From positions 1-17,841 of the forward strand of contig CAZFCY010000104.1 in NCBI GenBank assembly GCA_964517665.1: a DNA stretch of 17,841 nt. Reading direction: 5' to 3'. Under the pieces are notes generated by a model. That model did not search any database. It saw nothing but the letters and a program-made list of their open reading frames with translations, and was not told the DNA's origin. Origin of the DNA: Congregicoccus sp964517665. Lineage in GTDB: Bacteria > Verrucomicrobiota > Verrucomicrobiia > Opitutales > Opitutaceae. This document shows, in pieces, positions 16,430 through 17,841 of the stretch (the stretch's first letter is position 1; every line of letters starts with the position of its first letter). The translations under genes and the position numbers were made by a program.

Positions 16430-17781
16430 CTAAATATGGATCGCCTGGCCGTGCGTGGCGGCGGCGGCTTCGGCGAGCGCTTCGCTCAATGTCGGATGCG
16501 CGTGGATGGTGTGATGGATCTCGTCGATCGTGGCCTCAAGCTCGATCGCAAGGCCGTATTCCGCGATCAGCTCGGTCGCATCCGCGCCGATGATGTGCGC
16601 GCCGAGAATCTCGCCCGTGTCCTTCGCGCTCAGCACTTTCACGAAACCTTCCGACTCGGCGGACGCCACCGCCTTGCCCGAGGCGGTGAAGGGAAACTTG
16701 CCCACCTTGTAGTCCACGCCGTCCTCGCGCAATTTCTGCTCGGTGCGGCCGATGCTCGCGACCTGCGGCAGACAATACGTGCAGCCCGGAAAGTTCGTGA
16801 CGCGCTTCGGCCTGGCCGCGCCGAACATGCCGTTGACCGCGTTGACCGCCTCGAACGTCGCCACGTGCGCAAGCCAGGGCGGGCCGATGATGTCGCCCGC
16901 GGCGTAAATGCCCGGGACGCTCGTTTCGTAGTCGTCGTTCACCACGACGTAGCCGCGATCGAGGTTCAACTTGATCTTCGGCGAGAGCGCGCCTTCGAGA
17001 TTGGCCGTGACGCCGATGGCGAAAAGAACCGACTCCGCTTCGAGCGTGCGGCGCTCGTCGCCGTGCGAGAGTTCGAGCTTCACGCCGGTCTTCGCCACAT
17101 CCACCTTCTCGACCTTCACGCCCGTGTGCTGTTCGATGCCGGCCTTGGTGAAGGAACGGCTCAACACCTTCGCGACCTCCTCGTCCTCGATGGGCAGGAT
17201 CTGCGGCAGCATCTCGACGAGCGTCACCTTCGTGCCGAAGGCGNNNNNNNNNNCTTCGGCTGCTGCTTCATGGCGAGAGCCTCGCGCGAAGTCATGACGC
17301 GTTTGCCGTCGACCTCGATGCCGGGAAACTTCCGCGCCGTGCAACCGGTCGCGAGAAGGATCTTGCCGGCCTTGAGAAACCGGCCCTTGTCCCTGCCTTC
17401 GGTGATCTCGACCATGCCGGGCACGTTCACCTGCGCGCGTCCGACGAAGTAATCGACCTTGTTCTTGCGAAAGAGAAACTCGATCCCCTTCGCCATCTGG
17501 TCGGCCACGCCGCGCGAGCGCGCGATGATCTTCTCGAAATCGAATCCAACCTTCCCGACCGTCAATCCGAAGGTTTCCGCCTTCTGGATCTTCGAGTAAA
17601 GCTCGGCGCTTTTCAGCAGCGCCTTGCTCGGGATGCACCCCCAGTTGAGGCACGTGCCGCCTGCGCGTTCCATTTCGATGCAGGCCACTTTCTTGCCCAA
17701 CTGCCCGGCGCGAATGGCGCCGGCGTATCCCGCCGGACCGCCGCCGATGACGACGAGGTCGTAATTGGTCGATTCTGACAT
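16430..17781 (-). CDS. lpdA: Dihydrolipoyl dehydrogenase (E3), interrupted by an assembly gap
   Basis: Lpd reoxidises the lipoyl groups of the pyruvate or 2-oxoglutarate dehydrogenase complexes and passes electrons to NAD. The N-terminal part (17781-17254, 176 residues) has the FAD motif VVIGGGPAGYAGAI and the redox disulfide GGTCLNWGC (Cys44, Cys49). The C-terminal part (17242-16430, 270 residues) begins AFGTKVTLVEMLPQILP and ends with the catalytic HAHPTLSE and HGQAIHI. The ten N hide the Rossmann GxGxxG segment. Family alignment suggests about 19 residues are missing, giving roughly 465 in total, a normal length. A gap of 56 bases would keep the frame, whereas the nominal ten does not. ATG 17781 has GGTGG just upstream. 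Whatever precedes it in the operon is outside the window. Confidence 0.95.
17234..17260. other. Ten-N gap in lpdA flanked by a 7-base inverted match
   Basis: The N run is 17244-17253. GCCGAAG (17234-17240) and CTTCGGC (17254-17260) face each other across it. The match is short and may be chance, but the position repeats the pattern at the other two gaps. Confidence 0.7.
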
Positions 17782-17841
17782 AGCCCACCAATCAAGCGGC
17801 TTCCCGGCGATGTTCAAGGGCGCAAAGCGCGGGCGAGAGGC

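Overview
The window is a GC-rich bacterial scaffold with three runs of ten N (4972-4981, 14637-14646, 17244-17253), each inside a conserved gene. Gene content, codon bias towards G/C at third positions, the type of HemE in the left part of hemE, and a scatter of short intergenic repeat families suggest a Verrucomicrobiota genome, perhaps Opitutales-like. That placement is inference from protein resemblance, not a search result. No phage, transposase, CRISPR or plasmid gene is visible.

Layout. Positions 2-2896 (+) hold a zinc/manganese-type ABC transporter: a substrate-binding protein cut by the left edge, a small membrane-anchored protein of unknown function, the ATPase and the permease. Positions 2996-8057 (+) hold a heme operon in pathway logic: hemF, hemE, hemN and hemG/hemY, with 4-base stop/start overlaps at hemF-hemE (GTGA) and hemE-hemN (ATGA). 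A convergent small LapA-type membrane protein follows (8118-8315, -). Next comes a DoxX-type membrane protein (8617-9045, +), apparently preceded by a 12-codon upstream reading frame that overlaps its start. A pair of related palindromes (9095-9224) separates it from the convergent helicase gene hrpB (9252-11852, -).

Upstream of hrpB lies 1.4 kb without a convincing protein gene. It has a cluster of four DnaA-box-like 9-mers, a plausible promoter, about 850 bases that fold into many strong hairpins (several with GNRA loops), and a strong intrinsic terminator. I read this as a large structured non-coding RNA of no class I recognise, and it is the most interesting object in the window. It is followed by nested inverted repeats, a GNAT acetyltransferase (13272-13796, +), typA/bipA (14237-16108, +), a tRNA-Arg(CCG) (16257-16331, -) and lpdA (16430-17781, -).

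Assembly quality matters here. Two of the three gaps are bordered by exact inverted copies of sequence from the other side (42 and 34 bases), typical of chimeric reads or a mis-joined contig end. In typA, removing the inverted copy and gap restores a normal protein. In hemE the two sides carry two different C-terminal segments, so the join may hide a second hemE gene or be a chimera. In lpdA the gap removes the NAD-binding glycine motif, about 19 residues.
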